Source of the DNA: Victivallales bacterium
GTDB taxonomy: Bacteria > Verrucomicrobiota > Lentisphaeria > Oligosphaerales > Oligosphaeraceae
NCBI GenBank assembly: GCA_017964325.1
Contig: JAGCSE010000304.1
Coordinates: forward strand, 1-30,326
Direction: 5' to 3'
DNA: 30,326 nt
The notes beneath the pieces were generated by a model. The model was not told the origin of the DNA. It made no database searches and saw nothing but the letters and a program-made list of their open reading frames with translations. Position numbers and translations under genes: made by a program. Of the stretch, positions 1-8,409 are shown piece after piece (the first letter of the stretch is position 1; the number at the start of each line of letters is the position of its first letter).

Positions 1-869
1 AAGAGGAGGAAGATGACCAGGGACATAGCCATGGTCCGAAGAAGAAAAAGAAAGAGCATCATGACGAACGGCTGATTCTGTGGAGCGTCGGTCATGGCGA
101 TGCAGAGAACGAGAACAACTACATCGTCGCCCGCCATGCGGAAATTGTCAGCGGAAAAGATGGCGAAACTGCCGGAAAGGACAGTTCTCTCAGCCTGGGC
201 GTGCTGACGGCGCATATACCAATGTATTTTAAGGTAAGGAACTTATATGATTTCTCCTATCGCCATGACGATTCGCTGGCGATGCTGCGGAATTTGGCAA
301 CGCGCGAGTTGCTTCTCTATCTTTCGAGCGTTGACATGATGGACGTGTTGGGCCCGAAGCGTGCGGATGCGACGTCCGTCCTTAAAGAACGCATCCAGGC
401 GGCGGCGGATGACATTCAACTGGGCGTTGAAATTCTATTCGTGAGTCTGGCTGGCCTTCATCCGCCAACCCCTGTGGGGCCATTGTTCGACAACGTGGTT
501 TCCGCGCACGAAGTTTACAACGAAATGATTCTCCTGGCCAAGGCGGATGCAGTTCGGCAGGAGCCGACTGCGCGTGCACGCGCATCGCAATTGATCAATC
601 AGGCGGAAGCCTACAAGCATGAGCGGGCGAATGTCCCGAAAGCGGAGGCGGATCGTTTCCTCGGCCAGTTAAAGAGCTACGAGAGCAGCCCGGACGTGTT
701 TAAACTGTACAGTTTTCTGGATGTGATGAAAGAAGCGGGTCAAAAAAGCCGTAAATATGTCCTTGCGGAGAATTTCGGAAAGGAAGTGCTGATTTTGAAT
801 CTGGAGAAGAAAATCAAATCCAGCCTTCTGGATTTGAATCTTGGGGATGAGAAGGAACAGCAGAAATAA
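1..869 (+). CDS. SPFH/band 7 (HflK-like) protein, 5' end outside window
   Basis: The reading frame is open from base 3 to the TAA at 867-869, so the gene enters from the left and its N-terminus is not visible. The visible part starts with an Asp/Glu, His and Lys-rich low-complexity stretch (about bases 3-80). It then has a beta-rich segment (LILWSVGHGD), the 'AHIPMYFKVRNLYDF' strand typical of band 7 domains (non-native subunit accumulation strand before the helical part), and a long Ala/Glu-rich helix (about bases 540-690) like the stalk of HflK and prohibitins. This family forms large membrane-anchored cages, classically around the FtsH protease. It is followed 71 bases later by two more SPFH genes, so it is probably the first of three paralogues in one operon. 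A GTG at 201 could be read as a start, but the homologous sequence continues upstream, so I treat the gene as 5' partial. Confidence 0.8.
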   Translation, partial: EEEDDQGHSHGPKKKKKEHHDERLILWSVGHGDAENENNYIVARHAEIVSGKDGETAGKDSSLSLGVLTAHIPMYFKVRNLYDFSYRHDDSLAMLRNLATRELLLYLSSVDMMDVLGPKRADATSVLKERIQAAADDIQLGVEILFVSLAGLHPPTPVGPLFDNVVSAHEVYNEMILLAKADAVRQEPTARARASQLINQAEAYKHERANVPKAEADRFLGQLKSYESSPDVFKLYSFLDVMKEAGQKSRKYVLAENFGKEVLILNLEKKIKSSLLDLNLGDEKEQQK

Positions 870-940
870 CCGCAAGCGATTGTCTTGCAAGGCAATGAAA
901 TAAATAGGATAAAAAAATCACATAGTCAGGAGTTATTCAG

Positions 941-1930
941 ATGAGCGAAAATGTGCAACCAGTTGAAGAAAAGCGCGGACTGGCCCAGCATTGGCCCGTG
1001 GCCCTGCTGGCGTTGGGAGTCGTGCTGATATTTGCGATCGCAATGATGACCTTTCAAGTGAAGGAGACGGAATACGCCGTCGTGAAGACGCTCGGCAAGG
1101 CGAAAGTCAATGCCGACGGCGACATCAGAGCCTACGAACCAGGCCTTCATTTCAAGTGGCCGTTTGTCGATCAGGTGTGGCGCCATGACAAACGTCTGCA
1201 ATGCTATGAGTTGACGAAAGGACAGATTGAGCAGATTACGACGAAGGACCAGTATCAGATTGTCGTTTCGACATATATTCTGTGGAAGGTTGGCGATCCT
1301 GGTCTGTTCATGAAGCGTTTCAAAACGACATCGGAAGCTGAGAAGAAGCTTGACTCGCTGGTTCGCACGAGCCGCAATACGATTCTGCCGCAGCACAATT
1401 TCGCGGATTTGATTGCCGTTCGGGATGTCAAGCCCGGACAGGACTTGGAGATGGAACGCATTGAAAAGGAGATGCTTGAAGCCGTCCGCAAGGAAGCCAT
1501 GAAAGAATACGGGATTGAAGTGACACGCGTGGGCTTCCGTCAGTTGGGCTTCCCCGAATCCGTGACGACAAAGGTGTTCGACCGCATGACGGCGGAACGT
1601 CGCAGCAAGTCCGAAGCTCTTTTGGCGAACGGCAACAGCGAGGCGTTGCGCATCCGTTCGGAAGCGGAGCGCAAGGCGGCTGAAATCATCGCTGTCGCGG
1701 AAGCGAAGGCGAAAGAAATCCGCGGTGAAGGCGACGAGGAGGCCGCGAAGCATTATGCCGTGTTCAAGGAGAATCCCGAACTGGCGATGTTCCTGCGTAA
1801 TCTTGACGCCTTGAAAGAGACGTTGAGTGATAAAGATACGTTGATTCTCGACACATCGACTCCTCCCTTCCATCTGCTGAAGCCAGGCGCGATGGACATC
1901 AAGGCCAATGACGGCGCGAAATCGAAGTAA
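941..1930 (+). CDS. hflC: HflC-like SPFH membrane protein
   Basis: A 329-residue protein with a short cytoplasmic N-terminus, one membrane segment (about residues 19-38) and an SPFH domain from about residue 39. Its region 'FRQLGFPESVTTKVFDRM' followed by 'TAERR' and an Ala/Glu/Lys-rich helix matches the HflC pattern (E. coli HflC has a comparable 'LPEKVSESVFERMRAER' stretch). Length is close to E. coli HflC (about 330). HflC pairs with HflK as a periplasm-facing cage regulating FtsH. Here it lies between two HflK-like paralogues, which suggests a three-component assembly. The start is fixed by AGGAG at 928-932, 8 bases before the ATG. The 33-base gap to the next gene indicates co-transcription. 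Family assignment is firm; partnership with FtsH is inferred because no ftsH is visible. Confidence 0.85.
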   Translation: MSENVQPVEEKRGLAQHWPVALLALGVVLIFAIAMMTFQVKETEYAVVKTLGKAKVNADGDIRAYEPGLHFKWPFVDQVWRHDKRLQCYELTKGQIEQITTKDQYQIVVSTYILWKVGDPGLFMKRFKTTSEAEKKLDSLVRTSRNTILPQHNFADLIAVRDVKPGQDLEMERIEKEMLEAVRKEAMKEYGIEVTRVGFRQLGFPESVTTKVFDRMTAERRSKSEALLANGNSEALRIRSEAERKAAEIIAVAEAKAKEIRGEGDEEAAKHYAVFKENPELAMFLRNLDALKETLSDKDTLILDTSTPPFHLLKPGAMDIKANDGAKSK

Positions 1931-1963
1931 ACAGGTCATTTCCACAAAAAGCGGATGTGAAAT

Positions 1964-3268
1964 ATGGAAGAAGAAGACAAGAAACAAGTAGCCAACGAAT
2001 CGCCCCAAGAGGAGGCGTTGGGCGAAAACGGTCAGCCGTTGCCGCTGATAGCGGTGGCCGATGGCGGACCGTCGAAGCCGACAGGCAATGAAAATGAAGG
2101 CGCAGGCATGCAGTCGCTGATGCGCATGGCGCGCATCATGTTTCTGTGCCTGCGAATCGTCATCATCGTGATTCTCGCCTATCTGTTGATGAGCGGCGTG
2201 TTCCGCGTTGATGAGCAGAACGAGGCCATGTTGTTCCGTTTCGGCGCGTTGCAGACGCGGATGATTGATAATGAAGAACGCGCAGTGCTGACGAGCGGCC
2301 GCTGGTATTGGGCATGGCCGTATCCAATCGACTGGGTGAAAGTGCTCCCCGCACAACGGACGGTAACCATTTCGACGGAAACGCTTTATGAGCCGTGGAT
2401 CAAGCCCGAGGCCGGACAGGCCCCGAATCGTTTCCTGCGGCCTGGCGCGGACGGATATCTGCTTTCAGGAGATACGAACATTATCCACGCCTCCTGTGAA
2501 GTGAATTATCGCATTCGTGATCCTCAAAAATACTATCTAGATTATTTGGATGAAGAAGAAGCTGATTCCTTCCTTAGTTCTACGGAAAAGAAAAAGGCAG
2601 CTGAACAGGCTCGTCAAGGCAGTGATGAAGCATCGAAGACACGTAAACGCGGGACGGAAGGCATCATGCGCAATATGCTCGGCAACGCGCTTCTGACGAC
2701 TTGCGCCACATGGACGGTGGAGGAGTTGCGCACGAAGATGCGTACCATCGGCGAAGAAACGCTGAACATCGAAGACGCCGTGCAGATGCAGTTGGAGAAA
2801 TACCTGAAGGAAGTCGATTTAGGCGTTGAAGTGCAGAGCGTGAAAATCACATTCCAACTGCCATACGCAACATTGCAGGCTTTTGATGGTGTCTTCGAGG
2901 CGTCGGAAATGGGCGACGCGGAAATCCAGAAGGCGCGTCTTGATGCGGCAACGCTGCTGTCAAACGCTGAAGGCATGGCTGCGAAAATCCGCAACGAAGC
3001 AATGACATACAAACGCAACGTGGTTGAATCCGTCCGTGCGGACAGCACGTATTTCAAGACGGTTCTGGAAGAATACAAAAAGCATCCCGAAACGATGTTG
3101 ACAGTCTTATATACGGATGCGCTTCGTGCGGTGCTCGGGCGCGTTGACAACAAGTATGTCGTGCATCAGACGGCGGGCGAAGGCCAGGAGGTCCGTCTCC
3201 AGATTGGACAAGTGCCTGAAAAGAGCAAGCCGACTGGCGAGGCGGGCGGGCAACCGGCCCAGCAGTAG
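1964..3268 (+). CDS. hflK: HflK-like SPFH membrane protein with charged insertion
   Basis: A 434-residue protein. Residues 1-50 are acidic and Pro/Gly-containing, residues about 58-79 form a single membrane helix, and the SPFH domain follows ('VFRVDEQNEAMLFRFGAL', then 'SCEVNYRIRDPQKYYL', which matches the HflK 'VQYRVTDPEKYL' strand). A highly charged insertion of about 35 residues (about 189-222, Glu/Lys/Ser-rich) splits the domain between that strand and the next helix; E. coli HflK lacks it. The C-terminal half is a long stalk helix (EMGDAEIQKARLDAATLLSNAEG) and it ends in a Gly/Gln-rich tail. It probably assembles with the HflC-like and first SPFH proteins. No strong Shine-Dalgarno is visible (GGATG about 6 bases upstream). 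The 46-base gap to the P-type ATPase suggests a shared transcript. Confidence 0.82.
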   Translation: MEEEDKKQVANESPQEEALGENGQPLPLIAVADGGPSKPTGNENEGAGMQSLMRMARIMFLCLRIVIIVILAYLLMSGVFRVDEQNEAMLFRFGALQTRMIDNEERAVLTSGRWYWAWPYPIDWVKVLPAQRTVTISTETLYEPWIKPEAGQAPNRFLRPGADGYLLSGDTNIIHASCEVNYRIRDPQKYYLDYLDEEEADSFLSSTEKKKAAEQARQGSDEASKTRKRGTEGIMRNMLGNALLTTCATWTVEELRTKMRTIGEETLNIEDAVQMQLEKYLKEVDLGVEVQSVKITFQLPYATLQAFDGVFEASEMGDAEIQKARLDAATLLSNAEGMAAKIRNEAMTYKRNVVESVRADSTYFKTVLEEYKKHPETMLTVLYTDALRAVLGRVDNKYVVHQTAGEGQEVRLQIGQVPEKSKPTGEAGGQPAQQ

Positions 3269-3314
3269 TCTTGGGATGGGATGATTATCATTCAAAGCAA
3301 CTTAGAGAACTAGA

Positions 3315-5264
3315 ATGTCAGAGATTCAACAGAAAATAGATGCGGCGCCGACAAACCGTGGAAATGGCGAAAGCAAAGTCGGAAAGCCGGAAATGCTTCG
3401 GTTGGGCATAGCGCTTTTCGGCGGGATACTCGTCTTGAACTGCTATCTGTCCCGCGTGTTTTTCAGCGATGCAATCGACGAGACGGCGCGTGATTTCAGC
3501 GCGTTGGCGGGTGCGTTGATTTTGAGCATTCCAATCTTCTACGAGGCGTTGCGAGACTTGTGCAAAGGCAAGGTTCACATGAACGAACTCGTTGCTTTGG
3601 CGTTGGTTGCGGCATTTGCGAGCCGCGACTACCAGACGGCGGGCGCAGTTGCATTCTTCATGCTGATTACGATTACGATAGAAAAGCGAACGGCTATCGG
3701 AGCCGAAGCGGCAATCGAAGCCGTCGTACGGTTGACGCCGCGTTTGGCGCGACGTATCGTCGATGGCGTGGAAGAAGAAGTGGATGCCTTCACGGATTTG
3801 CAGGCGGGCGACGTATGCCGCGTCCGCCCCGGTGAGAATTTCCCTGCGGACGGTATTGTGACGGTCGGTTCGAGTACGGTGAATCAGGCGTCCATTACGG
3901 GTGAATCGCTTCCTGCGGACAAATCTGTCGGCAACGAAGTCTATGCTGGTACTCAGAATTTGACAGGTCTTGTTGAATTCCGTGTAACGCGCATTGGTTC
4001 GGACACGACGCTGGGCAAAGTCCGTAATCTGATTGCGGATGCCGAGCGTTCCAAGCTTCCGATTATGAGAATGATAGACAAATATGTCGGCTATTATACA
4101 CCGACGATTCTGATGATTGCCGGCTTGGTGTGGTTCATCACGATGCGCATGGACCGTGTCATTGCCGTATTGGTCATGTCCGTTCCGGCGGCGTTTGTGA
4201 TTGCGACGCCGTCGGCGGTTATCGCAGCCATCGCGGCCGCCTCCCGTCTGGGTATATTAATTAAGGATGTGTCATACATCGAACAGGCCGCCCGAATCGG
4301 GGCAATCATCTTCGATAAGACGGGAACATTGACGGAGGGCAAATTGGCGGTTGCACGTTTGGAACCTGCGGAAGGTATTGAACTGGCGCAACTTTTGGAA
4401 TTGGCGACCAGTGCCGAACATCACAGCAACCACCCTGCGGCGGATGCGATGCGCCGTCTGGCCCGCGAAGCGAAAGTCGAATGGCGCGAGCCACAATCCT
4501 ACGAAGAAGTGGCTGGTCTGGGTGTCAAGGCGGTGTTTGACGGCAAACAATGCCTAGTAGGCCGCAAGACATGGCTGGCGGATGAAGGAGTCAATTTGTC
4601 CGCTTTGGAAGCATCGTTGACGGAAGCCGAACACAAAGGTTTGAGTGTTGTCTGCGTGGCTTGTGACGGCAAGGCGTGGGGTTGGATCGGCTTGAGCGAT
4701 GCGATTCGCCCCGTCAGCGCGGAGGCGATTTCGCAACTGAAGGAACTGGGCGTTGACCGCTGCTGCATGGTAACGGGTGATAACGAACGTGTCGCGAAAG
4801 CGGTTGCGTCCCAGATCGGCATTAGCGAAGTGGCGGCAAGCTGTCTTCCTGAACAGAAAGAGGCATACGTCCGCAAGTTGAAGAAGACAGGCAAGATCGT
4901 GGCGGTCGTCGGTGACGGCGTGAACGACGCGCCCGCTTTGGCGGCTGGCGACATCGGTATCGCGATGGGTGCGTTCGGCAGTGACATCGCCGTTCAGAGT
5001 GCTTCTGTTGCATTGATGAACAACGACTTACGGCGTATTCCGTTCCTGATTGGCCTTGCGCGGCGGACACGTGTGTTGACGATTCAGAATTTCGCAGTCG
5101 GGCTCGGATTCATCGTCGTCGGCGTGTATCTAGCGACGTTGGGGCAAGTTACGCCAGTCGGTGCGGCGTTGTTGCACAGTGTGAGCTCCTTGATGGTCAT
5201 CTTCAACAGCGCGCGTCTGGTGCGTTCGGGCGAGATGTTGCAGGAGACGACTCCTGAAGATTAG
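3315..5264 (+). CDS. P1B-like P-type ATPase with non-canonical transmembrane metal motif
   Basis: A 649-residue cation-pump-type ATPase. Visible motifs: actuator TGES at 195-198, phosphorylation DKTGT at 334-338, nucleotide-domain His-Pro at 373-374 (the 'SNHP' hallmark of P1B heavy-metal pumps), TGDN at 487-490, and GDGVNDAP at 533-540. There is no N-terminal metal-binding domain. The conserved membrane helix before the phosphorylation domain reads MSVPAAFVIATPSAV (P291), where metal pumps have CPC, SPC, TPC or CPH; both flanking ligand positions are Val and Ala. The C-terminal helix reads LHSVSSLMVIFNSARL, vaguely like the HEGGT region of the SPC (P1B-4) group. Catalytic residues are intact, so it should hydrolyse ATP, but its substrate is unknown. 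It sits in line with three SPFH genes and an ABC ATPase. Confidence 0.88.
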   Translation: MSEIQQKIDAAPTNRGNGESKVGKPEMLRLGIALFGGILVLNCYLSRVFFSDAIDETARDFSALAGALILSIPIFYEALRDLCKGKVHMNELVALALVAAFASRDYQTAGAVAFFMLITITIEKRTAIGAEAAIEAVVRLTPRLARRIVDGVEEEVDAFTDLQAGDVCRVRPGENFPADGIVTVGSSTVNQASITGESLPADKSVGNEVYAGTQNLTGLVEFRVTRIGSDTTLGKVRNLIADAERSKLPIMRMIDKYVGYYTPTILMIAGLVWFITMRMDRVIAVLVMSVPAAFVIATPSAVIAAIAAASRLGILIKDVSYIEQAARIGAIIFDKTGTLTEGKLAVARLEPAEGIELAQLLELATSAEHHSNHPAADAMRRLAREAKVEWREPQSYEEVAGLGVKAVFDGKQCLVGRKTWLADEGVNLSALEASLTEAEHKGLSVVCVACDGKAWGWIGLSDAIRPVSAEAISQLKELGVDRCCMVTGDNERVAKAVASQIGISEVAASCLPEQKEAYVRKLKKTGKIVAVVGDGVNDAPALAAGDIGIAMGAFGSDIAVQSASVALMNNDLRRIPFLIGLARRTRVLTIQNFAVGLGFIVVGVYLATLGQVTPVGAALLHSVSSLMVIFNSARLVRSGEMLQETTPED

Positions 5265-5323
5265 ATTTAATTACTTGAATAACCAACAAATAAATAATAT
5301 AAATATATGCAGGGAATTATCCG

Positions 5324-6487
5324 ATGACTGAAGCGAAAAACGACAATGTGGTTGTGGCAACGGGATTGACCAAGATATTCCGTGATTTTTGGAACCGCGA
5401 GAAGGCGCGCGCCGTGAACAACATTGATTTCACGGTCCGCAAAGGACAAGTATTCGGATTGCTTGGACCGAACGGTTCTGGCAAGTCAACGACAGTCAAG
5501 ATGATTTTGGGGCTGCTGTATCCGACCCGAGGCAGCTTGAAAGTCTTTGGTGAAGATCCGCAAAACGTTGAAATCAAGAGTCGTATCGGCTATCTACCTG
5601 AGGAGACGTATCTTTACCGCTATCTGACGGCCATGGAAACGCTGGATTTCTACGGAGCGTTGTTTGGCCTGAGCCCGAAAATGCGCCGCGAACGCAGCGA
5701 ACAGCTTCTGAACATGGTCGGCTTGGCGCACGCTTTCAACCGTCGCGTCGGCGAATTCTCCAAAGGTATGGCTCGCCGTATCGGCTTGGCGCAGGCTTTG
5801 GTGAACGACCCAGATTTGGTGATTCTTGACGAGCCGACGAGCGGTTTGGACCCGATTGGTTGCCGCGAAGTGAAAGACGTCATCCGCCTCTTGGCAAGCC
5901 GTGGCAAGACGGTCATTTTGTGCAGCCATCTGCTGGCGGATGTACAGGATGTTTGTGACGATATGCTCGTGCTTTACGGCGGCACGATCCGCGCCAACGG
6001 CGCGTTGAGCGACATTCTGCGCGAAGAAGACAAGACGCGTCTTGTCTGCCCGACGTTAAGTGCGGAAACGCAAAATGAATTGCGCGAATGGCTGCTTGCG
6101 CATGGCGTGAAAAACGCGGCGGACATCGAAGTCGGCAATCCTGTGCGGAATTTGGAAGAATTCTTCCTGGAAGTCGTCAAACAGGCCCGTGAGCAGAATG
6201 TCAACACGGCTGGTGCACACGGCGGTGGTGAAATTCCGCAGTACTTGATTGATTCGGAAGACGGAAAGGCGGTTTTGAACGCGTTGCATCGTCCGAACGA
6301 GCCAGAATCGGCAGAGGAGAAGAAGCCTGTCGTCGAGCAGCCGAAAGTTGATGTTAACCGTCTGGCAGCATTGGGAGGGAAGACTGAAACGACGACGGAA
6401 GCGAAGCCTGCCGTTGATGAAGACAAGGAGGCAGCAGCCCGCCGTGAGGAGTCCAACCAGAAGCTCAATGACCTGCTGAAGAAATAA
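5324..6487 (+). CDS. ABC transporter ATP-binding protein with charged C-terminal tail
   Basis: A 387-residue protein. Residues about 8-235 are a complete ABC ATPase of the ABC-2 export or gliding type: Walker A GPNGSGKST (48-56), signature FSKGM (145-149), Walker B LVILDE (165-170) and switch His202. The remaining 150 residues include a small domain followed by a Glu/Lys/Pro-rich low-complexity tail ending KLNDLLKK. The start is supported by AGGGAA at 5311-5316. No permease gene follows, because the operon ends at a hairpin at 6500-6536. The partner permease must be encoded upstream of the window or elsewhere. It shares strand and close spacing (59 bases) with the P-type ATPase and SPFH genes, so a joint membrane role is likely but unproven. 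Confidence 0.88.
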   Translation: MTEAKNDNVVVATGLTKIFRDFWNREKARAVNNIDFTVRKGQVFGLLGPNGSGKSTTVKMILGLLYPTRGSLKVFGEDPQNVEIKSRIGYLPEETYLYRYLTAMETLDFYGALFGLSPKMRRERSEQLLNMVGLAHAFNRRVGEFSKGMARRIGLAQALVNDPDLVILDEPTSGLDPIGCREVKDVIRLLASRGKTVILCSHLLADVQDVCDDMLVLYGGTIRANGALSDILREEDKTRLVCPTLSAETQNELREWLLAHGVKNAADIEVGNPVRNLEEFFLEVVKQAREQNVNTAGAHGGGEIPQYLIDSEDGKAVLNALHRPNEPESAEEKKPVVEQPKVDVNRLAALGGKTETTTEAKPAVDEDKEAAARREESNQKLNDLLKK

Positions 6488-6499
6488 AAAAGCATGGAC

Positions 6500-6536
6500 G
6501 ACGTTCGGGTGCTTCAGTTGGAAGCATCCGAACGTC
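6500..6536. terminator. Hairpin between convergent genes
   Basis: A 16-bp stem (6500-6515 with 6521-6536, one G-U pair, loop AGTTG) lies between the ABC ATPase stop and the convergent gene's stop, which overlaps the right arm. On the minus strand a run of T (6485-6490) follows after about 9 bases. On the plus strand no T run follows. It probably acts as a shared, imperfect terminator. Confidence 0.6.
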
Positions 6537-7386
6537 AATGGGTTGTGGGGAAATCAACAGAGATGATGGCTTCCCATAGCGATTCTGGTGTGAAGCCGCA
6601 ACTCGTATTGAACTTGAGATAATGTTCGCAAAGGTTTTCGATGTCTTCGGCATCGAGGCGGAGGTCGATGAAGAACGTTGCGAGGTCAATGGCGATGGCG
6701 GCTCTCATGGAAAGGGTCTTGTTGAAACCGCCGTGTGCGACATCGATTAGGACAAGATTGAAGGAATCGCCGGAATTGTCCTTTTTCAACAGGATTTTGT
6801 GCGGATGAAATTCTGAGTGCATGAATCCGCAGATATGGGCACGGGCGATAATTTCAAGGGTCTTTTTGCAGAAAGATATCTTAAGTTTTTTATTTTCAGC
6901 GAGATAGCCAGTCGGCATAAGCATTGAGCCATCAATGACGTTGTCGATGAAGCGTGTCACGATATAGGAGGATTGGAGTTTGCCGAATTTTCTGACTTCG
7001 CCGCAAGCGAGCGGTTTGGCGACAGGGATGCCGAGTCCTTCGAGCGTGGCGTAGTTGAGCGTTTCCTTGACGGCAATGGAGCGTTTCCATAAGTTGAACC
7101 ATGAGAGGTCAGGTTCCTGATAGAATTTGATGACAACTTCATGTTCTTCATGTTCCTGCGGGACAGTGAGTTTCCATACCTCCTTGTTCGGCGTGTCCGA
7201 AAGGTAAATGCCAGCACGGATTTCATGTGGATGTTCGAGAAGCCATTTGGCGCCTTCCTTGAAGTCCGGGCTGTGCCAATCCCATGACACGAAACGGCTG
7301 GGGGCCATGTCCTTCAGCAGAGCACGGTATTGGCGACGGCTGGTCTTGATGAGTTCGTGGGCTTCAGGTGTGGAAAGGCTGTTCAT
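6535..7386 (-). CDS. LPS kinase-like (Kdo/WaaP family) protein with altered catalytic motif
   Basis: A 283-residue protein with the fold pattern of lipopolysaccharide kinases, which phosphorylate Kdo or heptose of the LPS core on the cytoplasmic face. Visible elements: VVIK with K87 (ATP-binding Lys), E108 in a helix, 'LEGLGIPVAKPLACGE' (linker typical of WaaP/KdkA), the catalytic loop H190-S-E-F-H-P-H-K197, and the metal-binding LID(215). In active family members the loop is H-x-D...N/H, so here the catalytic Asp is Glu192 and the Asn/His position is Lys197. This may be a divergent active enzyme or a pseudokinase. It stands alone, divergent from the dehydrogenase and convergent with the ABC ATPase gene. 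LPS genes elsewhere in the window (22-26 kb) fit the assignment. Confidence 0.7.
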   Translation of the reverse strand: MNSLSTPEAHELIKTSRRQYRALLKDMAPSRFVSWDWHSPDFKEGAKWLLEHPHEIRAGIYLSDTPNKEVWKLTVPQEHEEHEVVIKFYQEPDLSWFNLWKRSIAVKETLNYATLEGLGIPVAKPLACGEVRKFGKLQSSYIVTRFIDNVIDGSMLMPTGYLAENKKLKISFCKKTLEIIARAHICGFMHSEFHPHKILLKKDNSGDSFNLVLIDVAHGGFNKTLSMRAAIAIDLATFFIDLRLDAEDIENLCEHYLKFNTSCGFTPESLWEAIISVDFPTTH

Positions 7387-7441
7387 AATTGGAATGGCTG
7401 AAAAAAAAGCGTTGAGAAAACAGTCACAAAGGAAATATACA

Positions 7442-8407
7442 ATGCAAGAGTCGAAACGTCAACATGATTCGCAATTAGAGAAGATATCGACGTATCTTGT
7501 CCATGGTGTGGTGCCTGCGTGGCATTTCACGGAAAAGCAGGCGGAGCATCTTCGCAGATTGCTGCCTGGAACGGTTGTGAAGGTCTGCGGCACGGCGGAG
7601 GAATTCGCGGAAAATGTGCGCGATTCAGACGCTGTATTGACATGGACGTTTCGGCAGGAATGGTTCGATGGCGCGACACGGCTGAAAATCCTCTCCACGC
7701 CGGCGGCGGGAAAGGATTATTTCACGGTGGAGCCGCCGTCGGGCGTTTGGATGATGAACGGCCAGTTCCATGGCGAAATCATTTCGGAAAGCGTCGTGGG
7801 GATGCTTTTGGCGATGGAACGCGGCATCCTGCCTGCCATGACGGAATATGAAGAACTGCCATGGGCGCGGAAGGAGTTGGCTCCGCGAATGCGTGTTCTA
7901 CGCGGCAGCACGGCGATGATCCTGGGCTTCGGCAACATCGGTCGATGGATTGGCAAGATGCTGAAGCCGTTTGGCTTGCGTATTTTTGGGATCAGCCGCC
8001 ATCGCGATGCAACGCGCCCTGAATGGTTCACCGACGGCGACTTGTGTTTGGATACAGAGCGAATGGATGCCTATCTTCCTGAAACAGATCATCTTATATT
8101 GGCTTTGCCTGGCACGACAGACACGACTGGAATTGTCGATGGCCACCGCCTGCAACTGTTGAAGAAAGGCGCGACATTGACGAACATCGGCCGCGGAAAC
8201 GCCGTCGTTGCGGAAGCCCTCATGGCATCGCTGGAAAACGGCCAATTAAGCGGTGCATTTTTGGATGTCTTTCCGCAGGAACCGCTTCCAGCTTCGTCTC
8301 CATTGATGAAGACACGAAATCTGTGGCGATTGCCGCATGCCTGTGCGATTGCAGACAATTATTTGGACTTGTATGTAGAGGATTTTGTGCGGCAGTTGAA
8401 AATGTGA
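7442..8407 (+). CDS. D-2-hydroxyacid dehydrogenase family protein
   Basis: A 321-residue NAD(P)-dependent dehydrogenase of the D-isomer 2-hydroxyacid family, which interconverts 2-oxoacids and D-2-hydroxyacids. The Rossmann dinucleotide motif is GFGNIG (162-167). The catalytic triad is visible: R251 in NIGRGN, E280 in DVFPQEP and H299 in LPHA, although the usual 'PH-x-[AG/SG]' context is altered to 'LPHACAIADNY'. Length is normal for the family. The frame is open further upstream (from 7208) but over the opposite gene. The ATG at 7442 has AAAGGA at 7428-7433 and is the natural start. It converges on mgtE with only two bases between the two stop codons. Substrate cannot be told from sequence. 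Confidence 0.87.
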   Translation: MQESKRQHDSQLEKISTYLVHGVVPAWHFTEKQAEHLRRLLPGTVVKVCGTAEEFAENVRDSDAVLTWTFRQEWFDGATRLKILSTPAAGKDYFTVEPPSGVWMMNGQFHGEIISESVVGMLLAMERGILPAMTEYEELPWARKELAPRMRVLRGSTAMILGFGNIGRWIGKMLKPFGLRIFGISRHRDATRPEWFTDGDLCLDTERMDAYLPETDHLILALPGTTDTTGIVDGHRLQLLKKGATLTNIGRGNAVVAEALMASLENGQLSGAFLDVFPQEPLPASSPLMKTRNLWRLPHACAIADNYLDLYVEDFVRQLKM

Positions 8408-8409
8408 CG

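Noticed and set aside
201..869. First gene starting with GTG at 201
   Set aside because: The same frame is open to the window edge and the upstream part continues the SPFH-type sequence, so GTG 201 is internal.
926..2356. 476-codon minus-strand frame opposite the hflC/hflK-like genes
   Set aside because: His/Arg/Phe-rich antisense translation without domain or ribosome site; the plus-strand genes are clearly homologous to SPFH proteins.
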